Part shown: piece after piece, positions 1-6,156 of the stretch
Layout of the letters: every line of letters starts with the position of its first letter
How positions within the stretch are numbered: position 1 is the stretch's first letter
Origin: a virus
Length of the DNA stretch: 30,567 nucleotides
Strand: one strand, 5' to 3'
Virus record (IMG/VR): IMGVR_UViG_3300037165_000008
Coordinates: 1-30,567 of that record
Position numbers and translations under genes: made by a program
Notes under the pieces: model-generated
Databases searched by the model: none
Told to the model about the DNA's origin: nothing
The model's input: the letters and a program-made list of their open reading frames with translations, nothing else

Positions 1-114
1 GAAGTGGTATCAATAGGAACTGCATTTTCGTCGCCAGTGATTTACGATTGCGGGCGAGCGCTGATTGCCTGGAAGTTTCCCGATTTGCGCAAGCACCTGG
101 ACAACGAACCATGA
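1..114 (+). CDS. 3' end of an unidentified phage gene (partial)
   Basis: The first reading frame is open from the first base to a TGA at 112-114 and gives 37 residues ending in DLRKHLDNEP. The stop lies ten bases before the start of the holin-like gene and just upstream of its ribosome binding site (GAGGAT), which is the normal spacing between genes in this window. The fragment is mixed in character, with no membrane segment or motif I recognise. The gene begins outside the window, so the product cannot be named. A chance open frame of this length is possible, but the tight fit to the next gene makes a real 3' end more likely. Confidence 0.5.
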   Translation, partial: EVVSIGTAFSSPVIYDCGRALIAWKFPDLRKHLDNEP

Positions 115-124
115 GGATCTCCCT

Positions 125-436
125 ATGAACCCGACCCTTGCCGGCGCCCTGAAGTCTAAGACCATGTGGGCAGGCGCCATCATGCTTGTACTCTCCAACC
201 TTGCCCCCGTCGTCGGTCCCGCGCTGGCCGTCGCCGGAGTCAGCGCCAGCACGACCCAGCTTGTCGGGTCTGGCATGTCGGTGCTGATGATGCTGCTGCG
301 CACCGTGACCAACCAATCCCTTGCCGATAAAGGAGCTTCCAATGTTGCTGTCCCTGTTGCCCCACTTTCTGCCGCGCCGACTGTTTCACTCGCTGCTGTT
401 GCCAATCCTCCTGGTACTTCTCCTCCCGCTGCTTAA
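125..436 (+). CDS. Putative holin-like small membrane protein
   Basis: This 103-residue protein has two hydrophobic stretches, about residues 13-38 and 46-59, followed by the polar motif LRTVTNQSLADKG and a proline/alanine-rich tail. Short phage proteins that start near a KSKT(M/V)W motif, carry two membrane segments and end the second with a sequence like RxVTxxPLSxK are commonly annotated as holins or lysis-region membrane proteins. A holin would make lesions in the inner membrane and so time lysis. The start is the ATG at 125, seven bases after a GAGGAT-like site; the longer frame upstream has no such site. The 3' third overlaps the start of the lipoprotein gene in another frame. No endolysin is visible next to it, so the lysis role rests on topology, motif and position only. 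Confidence 0.5.
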   Translation: MNPTLAGALKSKTMWAGAIMLVLSNLAPVVGPALAVAGVSASTTQLVGSGMSVLMMLLRTVTNQSLADKGASNVAVPVAPLSAAPTVSLAAVANPPGTSPPAA

Positions 437-842
437 TGCCTGCAGCACGCTCGGGAATCTCGCTACGCCAGCCGCCAATCCGCTCGTGCAGGTGGCCGTC
501 GACGTCGCAGTCGCTCAGGTGGTTGGAACGCCGGGACCGGCGGCTCATGCCAAGGCGCAGCAGATTGCGGCCATTGCCAATGCGGCCCTTGGGGTGGATG
601 AGGGCAGTTCGGTCGCGATTACCGCCATCGAGGCGGCTGTCACGGCTCAGGTGGCAAAGCTGAGCCTGCCGCCGGCTGACCAGATGGCCGCGCAGATCCT
701 GATCCAGACCGTCGAGGGGATCATCGGACAGAAGCTGTCAACCGGCTCGACCAGTACCGCGGCTGGCACCGTGACGGCGCAGTCGAAGGTGGCGATCGCG
801 CAGGTCCTGAACGATGTGATTCAGGCGACCGCGGTCTACTGA
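342..842 (+). CDS. Phage-encoded lipoprotein, function unknown
   Basis: The protein has 166 residues. The N-terminus is a classical lipoprotein signal: arginines near residues 12-13, a long leucine-rich core and the lipobox LLNAC, with the lipidated cysteine at about residue 34. The ATG at 342 is chosen because AGGAG lies at 331-335; an in-frame TTG at 321 has no such support. The gene starts 95 bases inside the holin-like gene in a different frame, an arrangement seen in lysis cassettes where spanin genes are nested. The mature part is alanine/valine-rich, probably helical, and has no C-terminal membrane segment, so it is not an obvious u-spanin and is long for Rz1. It could be an outer-membrane lysis factor, a superinfection-exclusion lipoprotein or a lysogenic-conversion protein. 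Confidence 0.65.
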   Translation: MLLSLLPHFLPRRLFHSLLLPILLVLLLPLLNACSTLGNLATPAANPLVQVAVDVAVAQVVGTPGPAAHAKAQQIAAIANAALGVDEGSSVAITAIEAAVTAQVAKLSLPPADQMAAQILIQTVEGIIGQKLSTGSTSTAAGTVTAQSKVAIAQVLNDVIQATAVY

Positions 843-847
843 CGCCT

Positions 848-1315
848 ATGTTCCTCACCGACCCAGGCCTCGTGCCAATCCCCCAAGTGCCGGATCTCTG
901 GTATCTGGACGGCCCGCTGGTCTGGGTCGACGCGGCCGTGCGTATCGTCATCCCGGCCGGTTTCATCTCGGATGACGCCTCGGTGCCTAAGTTCCTCGAC
1001 TGGGTGCCGTTCCTGGACCGCCAGGGCCTCTCGAGGCGCCCGGGGCTGATGCACGACGGGCTCTACTCGCTCGGTCGGGGCCGAGGCAAGGACTGGTGCG
1101 ATCTGATGCTGCGCGAGGCATGCGTGGCCGAAGGCCTGACACCGTTTCAGGCCGGCTGCTATTACCAAGGGGTTCACCTGTTTGGCGGATCCAGTTGGTC
1201 GGCGGACGCTCAACACGGCATCTGGCCAGGGTCGGTTGTCGAGGGGGATTTCATTTCACAGGCAGCGGCTGACGCCTACAATGCGGTCGGCGCGACGATT
1301 TTTTTCAATCCATAG
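848..1315 (+). CDS. DUF1353 family phage protein
   Basis: This 155-residue protein matches what I know of the DUF1353 family found in many phages and prophages. It has the block PAGFISDDASVPKF at about residues 36-49, a histidine-aspartate pair in MHDGLYS near residue 70, and a following helix with D-x-M-x-x-E (DLMLREA). The conserved H, D and E residues suggest a small metal-dependent or peptidase-like fold, but no activity is established for the family as far as I know. Genes of this family often sit beside holin or lysis genes, as here. The start is the ATG five bases after the previous stop; no strong ribosome binding site is visible, so translation is probably coupled to the lipoprotein gene. 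Confidence 0.75.
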   Translation: MFLTDPGLVPIPQVPDLWYLDGPLVWVDAAVRIVIPAGFISDDASVPKFLDWVPFLDRQGLSRRPGLMHDGLYSLGRGRGKDWCDLMLREACVAEGLTPFQAGCYYQGVHLFGGSSWSADAQHGIWPGSVVEGDFISQAAADAYNAVGATIFFNP

Positions 1316-1323
1316 GGGGCACC

Positions 1324-1713
1324 ATGCGAAATCTGATCCTTCTCACTCTCGGGTTGCTGCTGGCTGCCAGCGCGGCGATCGCCGTCGGCACGACCGCCAA
1401 TGTCGCCTGGACGGCGCCGACCACGTACAGCGATGGCACGGCGCTACCGCTGACCGATATCGCCAGCTACACGATCACCTGGTCTCCGAACAGCCCCTAT
1501 GCCAAGCCCGGCACGATCACAGCCGCCTCGAGCGCCGGCACGGCGACCGTTACGGGCCTGACATGCGGCACCTACAATTTCACCGTGACCGTCACAACGA
1601 CCGCTACGGCGTACAGCCCGAACGCGAGCGCGACAAGTTCCCCCGTGATCTACAACACGGGCATTACTTGTGTGGCGCCGAAGCCTTCCACCTTCACGGT
1701 GACGGTGACGTAA
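1324..1713 (+). CDS. Secreted fibronectin type III-like protein
   Basis: The 129-residue product begins with a Sec-type signal peptide (MRNLILLTLGLLLAASAAIA, cleavage likely near residues 19-21). The rest is one beta-sandwich with fibronectin III character: an early V-x-W-x-x-P (NVAWTAP), a DGT-x-L turn, the strand SYTITWS, and a late G-T-Y-N-F-T-V-T-V strand with two cysteines (in LTCGTY and GITCV) that could form a disulfide after export. The ribosome binding site is AGGGGG just before the ATG. Exported single Fn3 proteins are found in phage lysis or accessory regions, but their role is not settled. Possible roles are adhesion at the cell surface or an envelope function during lysis. The gene overlaps the next one by one base. 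Confidence 0.6.
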   Translation: MRNLILLTLGLLLAASAAIAVGTTANVAWTAPTTYSDGTALPLTDIASYTITWSPNSPYAKPGTITAASSAGTATVTGLTCGTYNFTVTVTTTATAYSPNASATSSPVIYNTGITCVAPKPSTFTVTVT

Positions 1714-1985
1714 TGCTGCCGAAAGTCGCGCACCTGAATACCCCTGTCGTCACGGCGATGCCGTCTGGCGAGGAGGTTCAGCAGGCGCGCGACTTTTTGC
1801 GCGGGCATATCTTCAATCGGGGTGGCACAGAGATTAAGCCGCGGGCCTTTGCTGCGGCTGCCAAGGAAACGGGTGCGTCCCACGCCGACCTTCTTGCGTT
1901 GATCGCCCGCTCGTACATGGGCGGTCAGGGACAGGACATTGAGCGTCAGAACCAGATTCACGACATAGCAGCATCAGGAGGATGA
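1713..1985 (+). CDS. Hypothetical phage protein, 90 residues
   Basis: The start ATG at 1713 shares its A with the TAA stop of the preceding gene, a TAATG junction that indicates coupled translation. The product is soluble, mixed alpha in appearance, with the segment VQQARDFLRGHIFNRGG near residues 23-39 and a helix-forming C-terminal half that includes ADLLALIARSYMGG. I do not recognise the family. The gene ends at the ribosome binding site of the acidic protein gene, so the two are likely expressed together. Confidence 0.5.
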   Translation: MLPKVAHLNTPVVTAMPSGEEVQQARDFLRGHIFNRGGTEIKPRAFAAAAKETGASHADLLALIARSYMGGQGQDIERQNQIHDIAASGG

Positions 1986-1987
1986 CC

Positions 1988-2608
1988 ATGAACAGATCAG
2001 ACACAGGCCGGCAGGTAAAGCCGGGTTTGGGGCGCATGGGCGCCAGCAGCCGACCGAACCGGGACGATGATGGCGACGAGGACGATGTGACCACCGCCGA
2101 CTCGAGTCACGACGCCAGCGGCGCCGAGGACGACGACGAGGAGATGGACGAGAAGAATGAGAACGCTGAGCCGCACGCGCGCGGCGACGCCATGACCAAT
2201 CGTGCCGATCAGGACTCCGAGGAAGCGTCCGAGGAGCGCCAGAAGGCGGGCAACATGGGGGGCAAAGGCATGAAGGCCACCGAACCGAAAATCCAGGGCA
2301 ACGAGCTGTCCGAACGGGACATCGAGGAGAATCCGGCTGACAAGGCAATCCACGGTCGCGGTTCACCGCCGGCCGGAGAGCGCCGTGTGCCGATCAGCGG
2401 CTCGCATCAGGGCCCGGGCGGCGCGGATCACGGCGAACCGCGGCATTTCACGAACCTGGGCCACGGCGAGCGTGAGGCGACCATCAGCGGGGCGCATCAG
2501 GGCAATCACGGCGGCGGCAACAAGGGCGGCATGGCCGGCGAGGGCTTCGAGGCGGGCGGCAGCATTTCCAAGGAGCGCGCGCGCGGGCCGTCGGGCACGA
2601 AGCGGTAA
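1988..2608 (+). CDS. Acidic, glycine-rich low-complexity protein
   Basis: The 206-residue product has no recognisable fold. Residues 25-60 form a very acidic tract with runs such as DDDGDEDD and EDDDEEMDE. The C-terminal third is rich in Gly and His and repeats a motif, PISGSHQG and TISGAHQG. The ATG at 1988 is preferred over the one at 1982 because the AGGAGG at 1976-1981 then has normal spacing. Disordered acidic proteins in phage head regions may act as assembly helpers, DNA mimics or virion surface extensions; none of these is shown here. Its place in a cluster of small proteins before the scaffold gene suggests a structural or assembly job. Confidence 0.5.
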   Translation: MNRSDTGRQVKPGLGRMGASSRPNRDDDGDEDDVTTADSSHDASGAEDDDEEMDEKNENAEPHARGDAMTNRADQDSEEASEERQKAGNMGGKGMKATEPKIQGNELSERDIEENPADKAIHGRGSPPAGERRVPISGSHQGPGGADHGEPRHFTNLGHGEREATISGAHQGNHGGGNKGGMAGEGFEAGGSISKERARGPSGTKR

Positions 2609-2611
2609 ACC

Positions 2612-2827
2612 GTGTCGGAGCTTCCTGACTATGTCCTGGCGGCGGTGCGCAAGCACATCGAGGCCCGTCGCCGTGACATAGCCGCGAAGTTTCCGCGCAA
2701 CCTGCCGCGCCGGGAGTATTGGAAGCTGGTCGGCAGGAGCGAGGAGCTCGAGGCCGTTGCGGCTGAAGTGCAGGCGGCGGTACGCAGGGCGAACGATGCC
2801 GGGAGGAGCGATGATGAAGCGACGTAG
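2612..2827 (+). CDS. Small helical hypothetical protein
   Basis: The 71-residue product begins at a GTG three bases after the preceding stop. It is charged and probably all-helical: an Arg/Lys-rich first half (VRKHIEARRRDIAAKF) and an acidic-amphipathic second half (RSEELEAVAAEVQAAVRRAN). No strong ribosome binding site precedes the GTG, so it may be translated by re-initiation. The 3' end overlaps the start of the next gene, and its own last codons contain that gene's AGGAG. The family is not recognised. Confidence 0.45.
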   Translation: MSELPDYVLAAVRKHIEARRRDIAAKFPRNLPRREYWKLVGRSEELEAVAAEVQAAVRRANDAGRSDDEAT

Positions 2828-3029
2828 CAGGGGCCATGCCAGCGCGCCGATCGCGGCGAACCAGCCGGGTCCGCTGGCGCGGCACAGCGCGCTCAACCCG
2901 CAGCCGACGGGCGCGCATTACAACCCGCTTGCCTCTGGCGTGCCGGGGGCGGATGATGCCGTGCAACAGGACCCCGACGCCATGGTAGGCATGCCCGATG
3001 ACACCATGAACGCTGGAGGCGCTCCGTGA
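2814..3029 (+). CDS. Small basic-to-neutral hypothetical protein
   Basis: The 71-residue product has a basic N-terminus (MKRRSRGH) and then a proline/glycine/alanine-rich, probably disordered body with the phrase RHSALNPQPTGAHYNP. A related phrase, RHSALMP, occurs in the histidine-rich protein encoded at 3950, which hints at a shared binding motif in this cluster. The ATG at 2814 is favoured over the adjacent ATG at 2811 because AGGAG at 2804-2808 then has a five-base spacer. The gene ends with a 4-base GTGA overlap with the next gene. Function unknown. Confidence 0.4.
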   Translation: MKRRSRGHASAPIAANQPGPLARHSALNPQPTGAHYNPLASGVPGADDAVQQDPDAMVGMPDDTMNAGGAP

Positions 3030-3607
3030 ACCGAATCCCTACCGCCGCCGAGCTGCTTGTTTGGAAGGCCCGGTACAAGGCCGGCTACAAGGCGCGGCAC
3101 CGCGCACAGAACGACGCCGCGCGCCGCCTTGCCACCGAGGAGCTGACCAGCAACAGTCCCGGGATGGTCCGCGCCGACGGGAATTGCTTCACCGGCAACG
3201 TGGCCGAGGTCGCCGCTCACGTCGAGGCCGAGATCGAGGCGGTCGAGTCGCTGGTCAGCCAGGGGAGCGATGAATTCACCGCTGTCGCGCGCGGATATGG
3301 CTTTGGCGCTCGCCGCGACGGCTTGCCAGCCACGGACAACCCCTACGATGAGGGGCGCGACCCGGAAAGTTTCATGGCCTGGTACGCCGGCTGGGTGCAG
3401 GCGGACCCCAACGTGGTCGTGCCGCGTTCCGCTGGCTACATCCCGCCGACCGGGTATCGCTGCGTCGAGTGTGATCGCCCGGAGAACACGCTGCATCGAC
3501 GCGCGTGCAGCTACCGGGGGATCTACACCGAGGATGCCCTGCGCGTGACGCGCGGCCAGTGCGGGGAAATGGTCAAGGATACGTTCCACGTGGAGAAACC
3601 AACGTGA
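3026..3607 (+). CDS. Hypothetical protein with Rmf/CrpP-like segment
   Basis: The 193-residue protein starts at a GTG that overlaps the previous stop as GTGA. Residues 88-123 have the pattern G-x-x-x-G-A-R-x-x-G then DNPYD and a closing AWYAGW, which resembles the small Rmf/CrpP fold found as stand-alone or embedded modules in phage and bacterial proteins. Downstream, Cys146, Cys149, His157 and Cys161 (CVECD...HRRAC) could bind zinc. The N-terminus is basic and aromatic (VWKARYKAGYKARHR). A nucleic-acid or ribosome contact would fit the basic region and the Rmf resemblance, but this is inference from motif spacing only. Confidence 0.5.
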   Translation: MNRIPTAAELLVWKARYKAGYKARHRAQNDAARRLATEELTSNSPGMVRADGNCFTGNVAEVAAHVEAEIEAVESLVSQGSDEFTAVARGYGFGARRDGLPATDNPYDEGRDPESFMAWYAGWVQADPNVVVPRSAGYIPPTGYRCVECDRPENTLHRRACSYRGIYTEDALRVTRGQCGEMVKDTFHVEKPT

Positions 3608-3978
3608 AGCGCCGCGCGTTCATCAGCCTGCTTGTCGGCGCCGCCGGAGCTGCCGCACTGCCGATCTGGCGCACGCCGCGCCCGGTCCTGTTCTTGCCAC
3701 CGCGCCGACCGCCAGTATTTCTGCATGATTACTTCGCGTCGCCGCACGCCTGGTACATCAAGACTGAGCACGCCGACGGGATTGCGCTCTACAACCGCGT
3801 GCATCCGCAGCCGTTTCACGTCATGACCGATGACGGGCTGATTGAGCTGAACGAGACGTCGCTCGAGGATTTGTGCTTCGAAATTCGGCGGCTCACCGTC
3901 GATCGAAAGGTCGCGTTCGCAATTCCGCCGTTCAACTTCAGGAGGCTCCATGTCACGACTGACCGCTCGCGCGCGTAA
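3604..3978 (+). CDS. Exported hypothetical protein with Tat-like signal
   Basis: The GTG start overlaps the previous stop by four bases. The N-terminus KRRAFISLLVGAAGAAALP looks like a short twin-arginine or Sec signal: two arginines, an F-x-x-L and an alanine-rich core. The body has a proline-rich linker (PRPVLFLPPRRPPVFL) and then a mixed region with HDYFASPHAWYIK and a C-terminal part that may form one alpha/beta domain. The 124-residue length is complete. It shares no motif I can name. It is the fourth product in the left third of the window with an export signal. Confidence 0.45.
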   Translation: MKRRAFISLLVGAAGAAALPIWRTPRPVLFLPPRRPPVFLHDYFASPHAWYIKTEHADGIALYNRVHPQPFHVMTDDGLIELNETSLEDLCFEIRRLTVDRKVAFAIPPFNFRRLHVTTDRSRA

Positions 3979-4477
3979 GGCGCTCCCAGCATCCACATTC
4001 GCCGGCCCTGGCCGGAGTTTCCCCATACCCGATGCGGGCCACGCCAAAGCGGCGCTGGGCCTGATCGGTCATGCGCCCGCCGCGGCGCGTCCGAAGATCA
4101 GAGCGAGGGCTGAGGCCATGTTGCACGGAAAGCGAGAGTCAGCACAGGAACCGAAGAAGCTGGACGAGGGCGGCTTGGCGCCAGGCGGTCAGCACGGCGG
4201 CACGCACGGGGGCCCGAACTTCCACGAGCATCACCCGCATGTGAACAAGGCCGGGGTCCACCAGCACCACAGAGAACACGAAATTCAGCATCACCACATG
4301 GCGCCGGAGCCGCGTCATTCGGCGCTGATGCCGAGTGCCGAGGGCGAGGAGGGTGAGCATTACACCGAGCGCCACGAGCTGCATCACAAGGCGCACCCCG
4401 GCGAGGGCGGGTACAAAGGCCGCGAGGGTAACAAGACGATCATGCGTCGGAGCCCCAAGACAAACCTGTTCACGTGA
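3950..4477 (+). CDS. DUF6582-like protein with histidine-rich region
   Basis: The start ATG has AGGAGG at 3940-3945, inside the end of the preceding gene, which it overlaps by 29 bases. The first 60 residues follow a pattern common in phage proteins: basic leader, LPASTFAGPGRSFPIPD, then GHAKAALGLI and a short charged helix. This motif is annotated as DUF6582 in many phages. The remainder is unusual: residues 78-123 contain 14 histidines, with runs such as HEHHPH and QHHH, and five more lie in EHYTERHELHHKAH. Such a tract can bind Ni, Zn or Co, or change charge with pH. The gene could be a virion component; function unknown. Confidence 0.55.
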   Translation: MSRLTARARKALPASTFAGPGRSFPIPDAGHAKAALGLIGHAPAAARPKIRARAEAMLHGKRESAQEPKKLDEGGLAPGGQHGGTHGGPNFHEHHPHVNKAGVHQHHREHEIQHHHMAPEPRHSALMPSAEGEEGEHYTERHELHHKAHPGEGGYKGREGNKTIMRRSPKTNLFT

Positions 4478-4558
4478 TTCCGCGGCTCTGTCGGGTCTGC
4501 ATGTGCCCATGGCAGCCGGCCCGGCGGTGTTGCGTCAAGAGACGACAGGAGATCGACA

Positions 4559-4786
4559 ATGCCATCCAGCAGCGAGCCACAGCACAGACTGATGGCGGCG
4601 GTAGCGCACAGCCCGGCCTTCGCCAAGAAGGTCGGGATTCCGGTATCCGTGGGGAAGGACTTCACGGCGGCGGATCAGGGAGGGCCATACGATCGGGGCG
4701 ACTATCAGAGCGACCCGCATCACAAAAAGGCACGGCCACGCGGAAAGTGGCACGACCAGCACACAGGACACCCTCGAGGAGCATAA
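4559..4786 (+). CDS. Small conserved phage protein (KKVGIPxSVGK motif)
   Basis: The 75-residue product begins at an ATG preceded by CAGGAG. Residues 17-40 include AFAKKVGIPVSVGKDF followed by AADQG, a phrase I have seen in short proteins near phage head genes, where it lies in a helix-turn of unknown role. The C-terminus is basic and polar with His and Arg (HHKKARPRGKWHDQH), suggesting nucleic-acid or protein contact. The 81 bases before it hold no gene. It ends three bases before the start codon of the co-chaperonin-like gene and inside that gene's ribosome-binding region. Confidence 0.5.
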   Translation: MPSSSEPQHRLMAAVAHSPAFAKKVGIPVSVGKDFTAADQGGPYDRGDYQSDPHHKKARPRGKWHDQHTGHPRGA

Positions 4787-4789
4787 GCG

Positions 4790-5362
4790 ATGGCAAGGGA
4801 CAAGGTTTACAGTCTGGGAGCAAGGGTGGAGGAGACCGCGCTCGAGCGAAAGCGAAACGCCGAAGTGGCGGCGCAGGAAGCCAGCGCTCAGGACGAGCTG
4901 GACGCGCGCCAGCAGCAGGTGGATCAGGACGAACGAGAGCGCCAGCTCGCGGACAAGTACGATCTGGCGGCAATGTACGCCAGAGATCCGGCGCTGTTCC
5001 CGCTGGAAGTGGCGATGTGGAACATCCTGATCGAGATGGTCCGGCCGGCGGCGAAGTTCGGCGGTCTGATCCACAAGACCCCAGGCCAGCTCCAGGCTGA
5101 GGAATACCTGTCGGTCATCGGCAAGGTCATCGCATGCGGACCGACCGCGCTCGAGGGCAAGACTGAATCGGGGATCGCGCTGAAGGACTTCTCCGCGAAC
5201 GTCCGCACGCCCGCCGATTTGGTCGGCAAGTACGTCATCCATCAGCCGCACGTGGGAGCGCCGATATGGTTTGCACCGTTGCCCGGCAAGAGGCTCAAGA
5301 TCATCACCGCCACCGAGGTTCTGGCCATCACCACGAACCCGACGATGTTCATGAAACCGTGA
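4790..5362 (+). CDS. GroES-like co-chaperonin candidate
   Basis: The 190-residue protein has a charged, coiled-coil-like N-terminal arm (about residues 10-55) and a C-terminal beta domain of roughly 100 residues. That domain has the order of a Cpn10/GroES fold: a mobile-loop-like GGLIHKTP, then VIGKVIACGP, a VGKYVIH strand matching the family's 'G-D-x-V' step, and a final EVLAI strand. T4 gp31 is the known precedent of a phage co-chaperonin that lets GroEL fold the capsid protein, and phage GroES-like proteins have been found beside head genes. Sequence similarity is weak, so a GroES role is inferred from strand order and placement before the scaffold and capsid genes. GAGGAG at 4776-4781 sets the start. 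Confidence 0.5.
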   Translation: MARDKVYSLGARVEETALERKRNAEVAAQEASAQDELDARQQQVDQDERERQLADKYDLAAMYARDPALFPLEVAMWNILIEMVRPAAKFGGLIHKTPGQLQAEEYLSVIGKVIACGPTALEGKTESGIALKDFSANVRTPADLVGKYVIHQPHVGAPIWFAPLPGKRLKIITATEVLAITTNPTMFMKP

Positions 5363-5556
5363 GACGCAAGGCGCGATCGCAGGCAGAAGTGGTCGCGCAG
5401 GCACGGGCCCGGGCGATCAAAGCCTTCGAGTTGCGCCAAGCCGGAAAGCTGCTCAAGCAGATCGGCGCCGAGCTCGGTGACGTGTCATACAGCCGCGCAC
5501 GCCAGCTTGTCGAGGCCGGCAAGCGGCTGTGCGCCAAGGGATTCCGCGCAGGCTGA
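5359..5556 (+). CDS. Small helix-turn-helix protein
   Basis: The 65-residue product starts at a GTG overlapping the previous stop (GTGA). It is basic at the N-terminus (RRKARSQAEVVAQARAR). Residues 25-58 read as a helix-turn-helix: LRQAGKLLKQIGAELG, a turn, then YSRARQLVEAGKRL. The 'LR..GK.L..IG..LGVS..RARQ' pattern is typical of sigma-region-4-like HTH modules in phage proteins. It probably binds DNA. It could regulate late genes or help the adjacent nuclease; neither is shown. It is too short to contain a second domain. Confidence 0.6.
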   Translation: MRRKARSQAEVVAQARARAIKAFELRQAGKLLKQIGAELGDVSYSRARQLVEAGKRLCAKGFRAG

Positions 5557-5560
5557 GCGT

Positions 5561-6094
5561 ATGGCAAATACCTCGACGCGGCGCCGCGGCGCGCACCTTG
5601 ATCGGTTGGCGTCCTTACCCGCCGAATTGCCAGGCTACCTGTTGCGGGCTCATGCCAGACTTCACCGGGAAATGAATCTCGATCCGCTCGCGGTGGCCGA
5701 AAAAACCCGGCTGTTGACCGGACTGTCCGAGAAGCGGGCACAATGGCTGGCGGACCGCGAAATCGGTCGGTCTCCGACGTGGGTTTACTTGATCCGCGAA
5801 GCCGGCGCCGACCCGGGCATCGTCAAGGCCGGGGTCACGCTGGACCCGCACGCGCGGTTGCGCGACCTTCAGGGCGGCAACCCGCGACAGCTCGAAGTGC
5901 TGTGTGCCATCCGTGTATCGACCGGCGTCATGGCGCGGCGAATCGAGGCCATGATCCTGACCGCAAACTTGCGATTGGTCGGGGAATGGGTGCGGATCGA
6001 AGGCGCCGACTTGCCAGCCTTGCTCACGACCGTAGCCGCCAAAGCAGGTGCGCAGGTCATTGATAGTTTTGTAGGTTCGTACCTACAGTCATAG
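5561..6094 (+). CDS. GIY-YIG nuclease, MUG113/T5orf172-like
   Basis: The 177-residue protein has a helical N-terminal region of about 70 residues and then a GIY-YIG-like domain. The first strand is WVYLI at 74-78, the second VKAGVT at 88-93, followed by ARLRDLQGGNP at 98-108, whose arginine matches the catalytic Arg position, and GEW at 141-143, whose Glu142 matches the metal-binding Glu. This order is that of the MUG113/T5orf172 branch, which is common in phages. It would cut DNA as a structure-specific or homing-type nuclease. The gene follows the helix-turn-helix gene by four bases, so the two may act together. An 18-base inverted repeat lies in its last codons. The domain call is firm; the target is unknown. 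Confidence 0.75.
   Translation: MANTSTRRRGAHLDRLASLPAELPGYLLRAHARLHREMNLDPLAVAEKTRLLTGLSEKRAQWLADREIGRSPTWVYLIREAGADPGIVKAGVTLDPHARLRDLQGGNPRQLEVLCAIRVSTGVMARRIEAMILTANLRLVGEWVRIEGADLPALLTTVAAKAGAQVIDSFVGSYLQS
6070..6087 (+). promoter_or_regulatory. Inverted repeat at end of nuclease gene
   Basis: TGTAGGT and ACCTACA are perfect inverted copies separated by TCGT. The element sits in the last codons of the nuclease gene and in an AT-richer patch that continues to about 6105, unlike the surrounding DNA. It could be an operator for a DNA-binding protein, a small RNA stem-loop, or a chance palindrome. No T-run follows, so it is not an intrinsic terminator. Confidence 0.4.
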
Positions 6095-6117
6095 CATTAT
6101 GTCAAATCGGCGGGTAC

Positions 6118-6153
6118 TCTCTCCTCGAACGCTCATCCCGAGCGCAGGAGAGA
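6118..6153 (+). promoter_or_regulatory. Leader hairpin sequestering the scaffold gene's SD
   Basis: An RNA hairpin can form directly in front of the scaffold gene. TCTCTCCT at 6118-6125 pairs perfectly with AGGAGAGA at 6146-6153, and inside it CGCTC at 6130-6134 pairs with GAGCG at 6140-6144 around the loop ATCCC. The only irregularity is a 4/1 internal loop (CGAA against C). The 3' arm contains the whole AGGAG ribosome binding site of the TTG-initiated gene at 6157. Folding would therefore hide that site and lower translation, or make it depend on a factor, a ribosome or temperature. Confidence 0.55.
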
Positions 6154-6156
6154 TAC

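Noticed and set aside
321-341. TTG start for the lipoprotein gene
   Set aside because: It would add seven residues without a ribosome binding site. The ATG at 342 has a well-placed AGGAG and gives a regular signal peptide.
436-663. Arginine-rich open frame beginning at the holin stop
   Set aside because: It lies wholly inside the lipoprotein gene, is full of Arg/Pro/Leu shadow residues and has no ribosome binding site of its own.
6055-6105. Sigma-70 type promoter before the scaffold gene
   Set aside because: TTGATA at 6060-6065 resembles a -35 box, but the nearest -10-like sequence (CATTAT at 6095-6100) is about 29 bases away, too far for a standard promoter.
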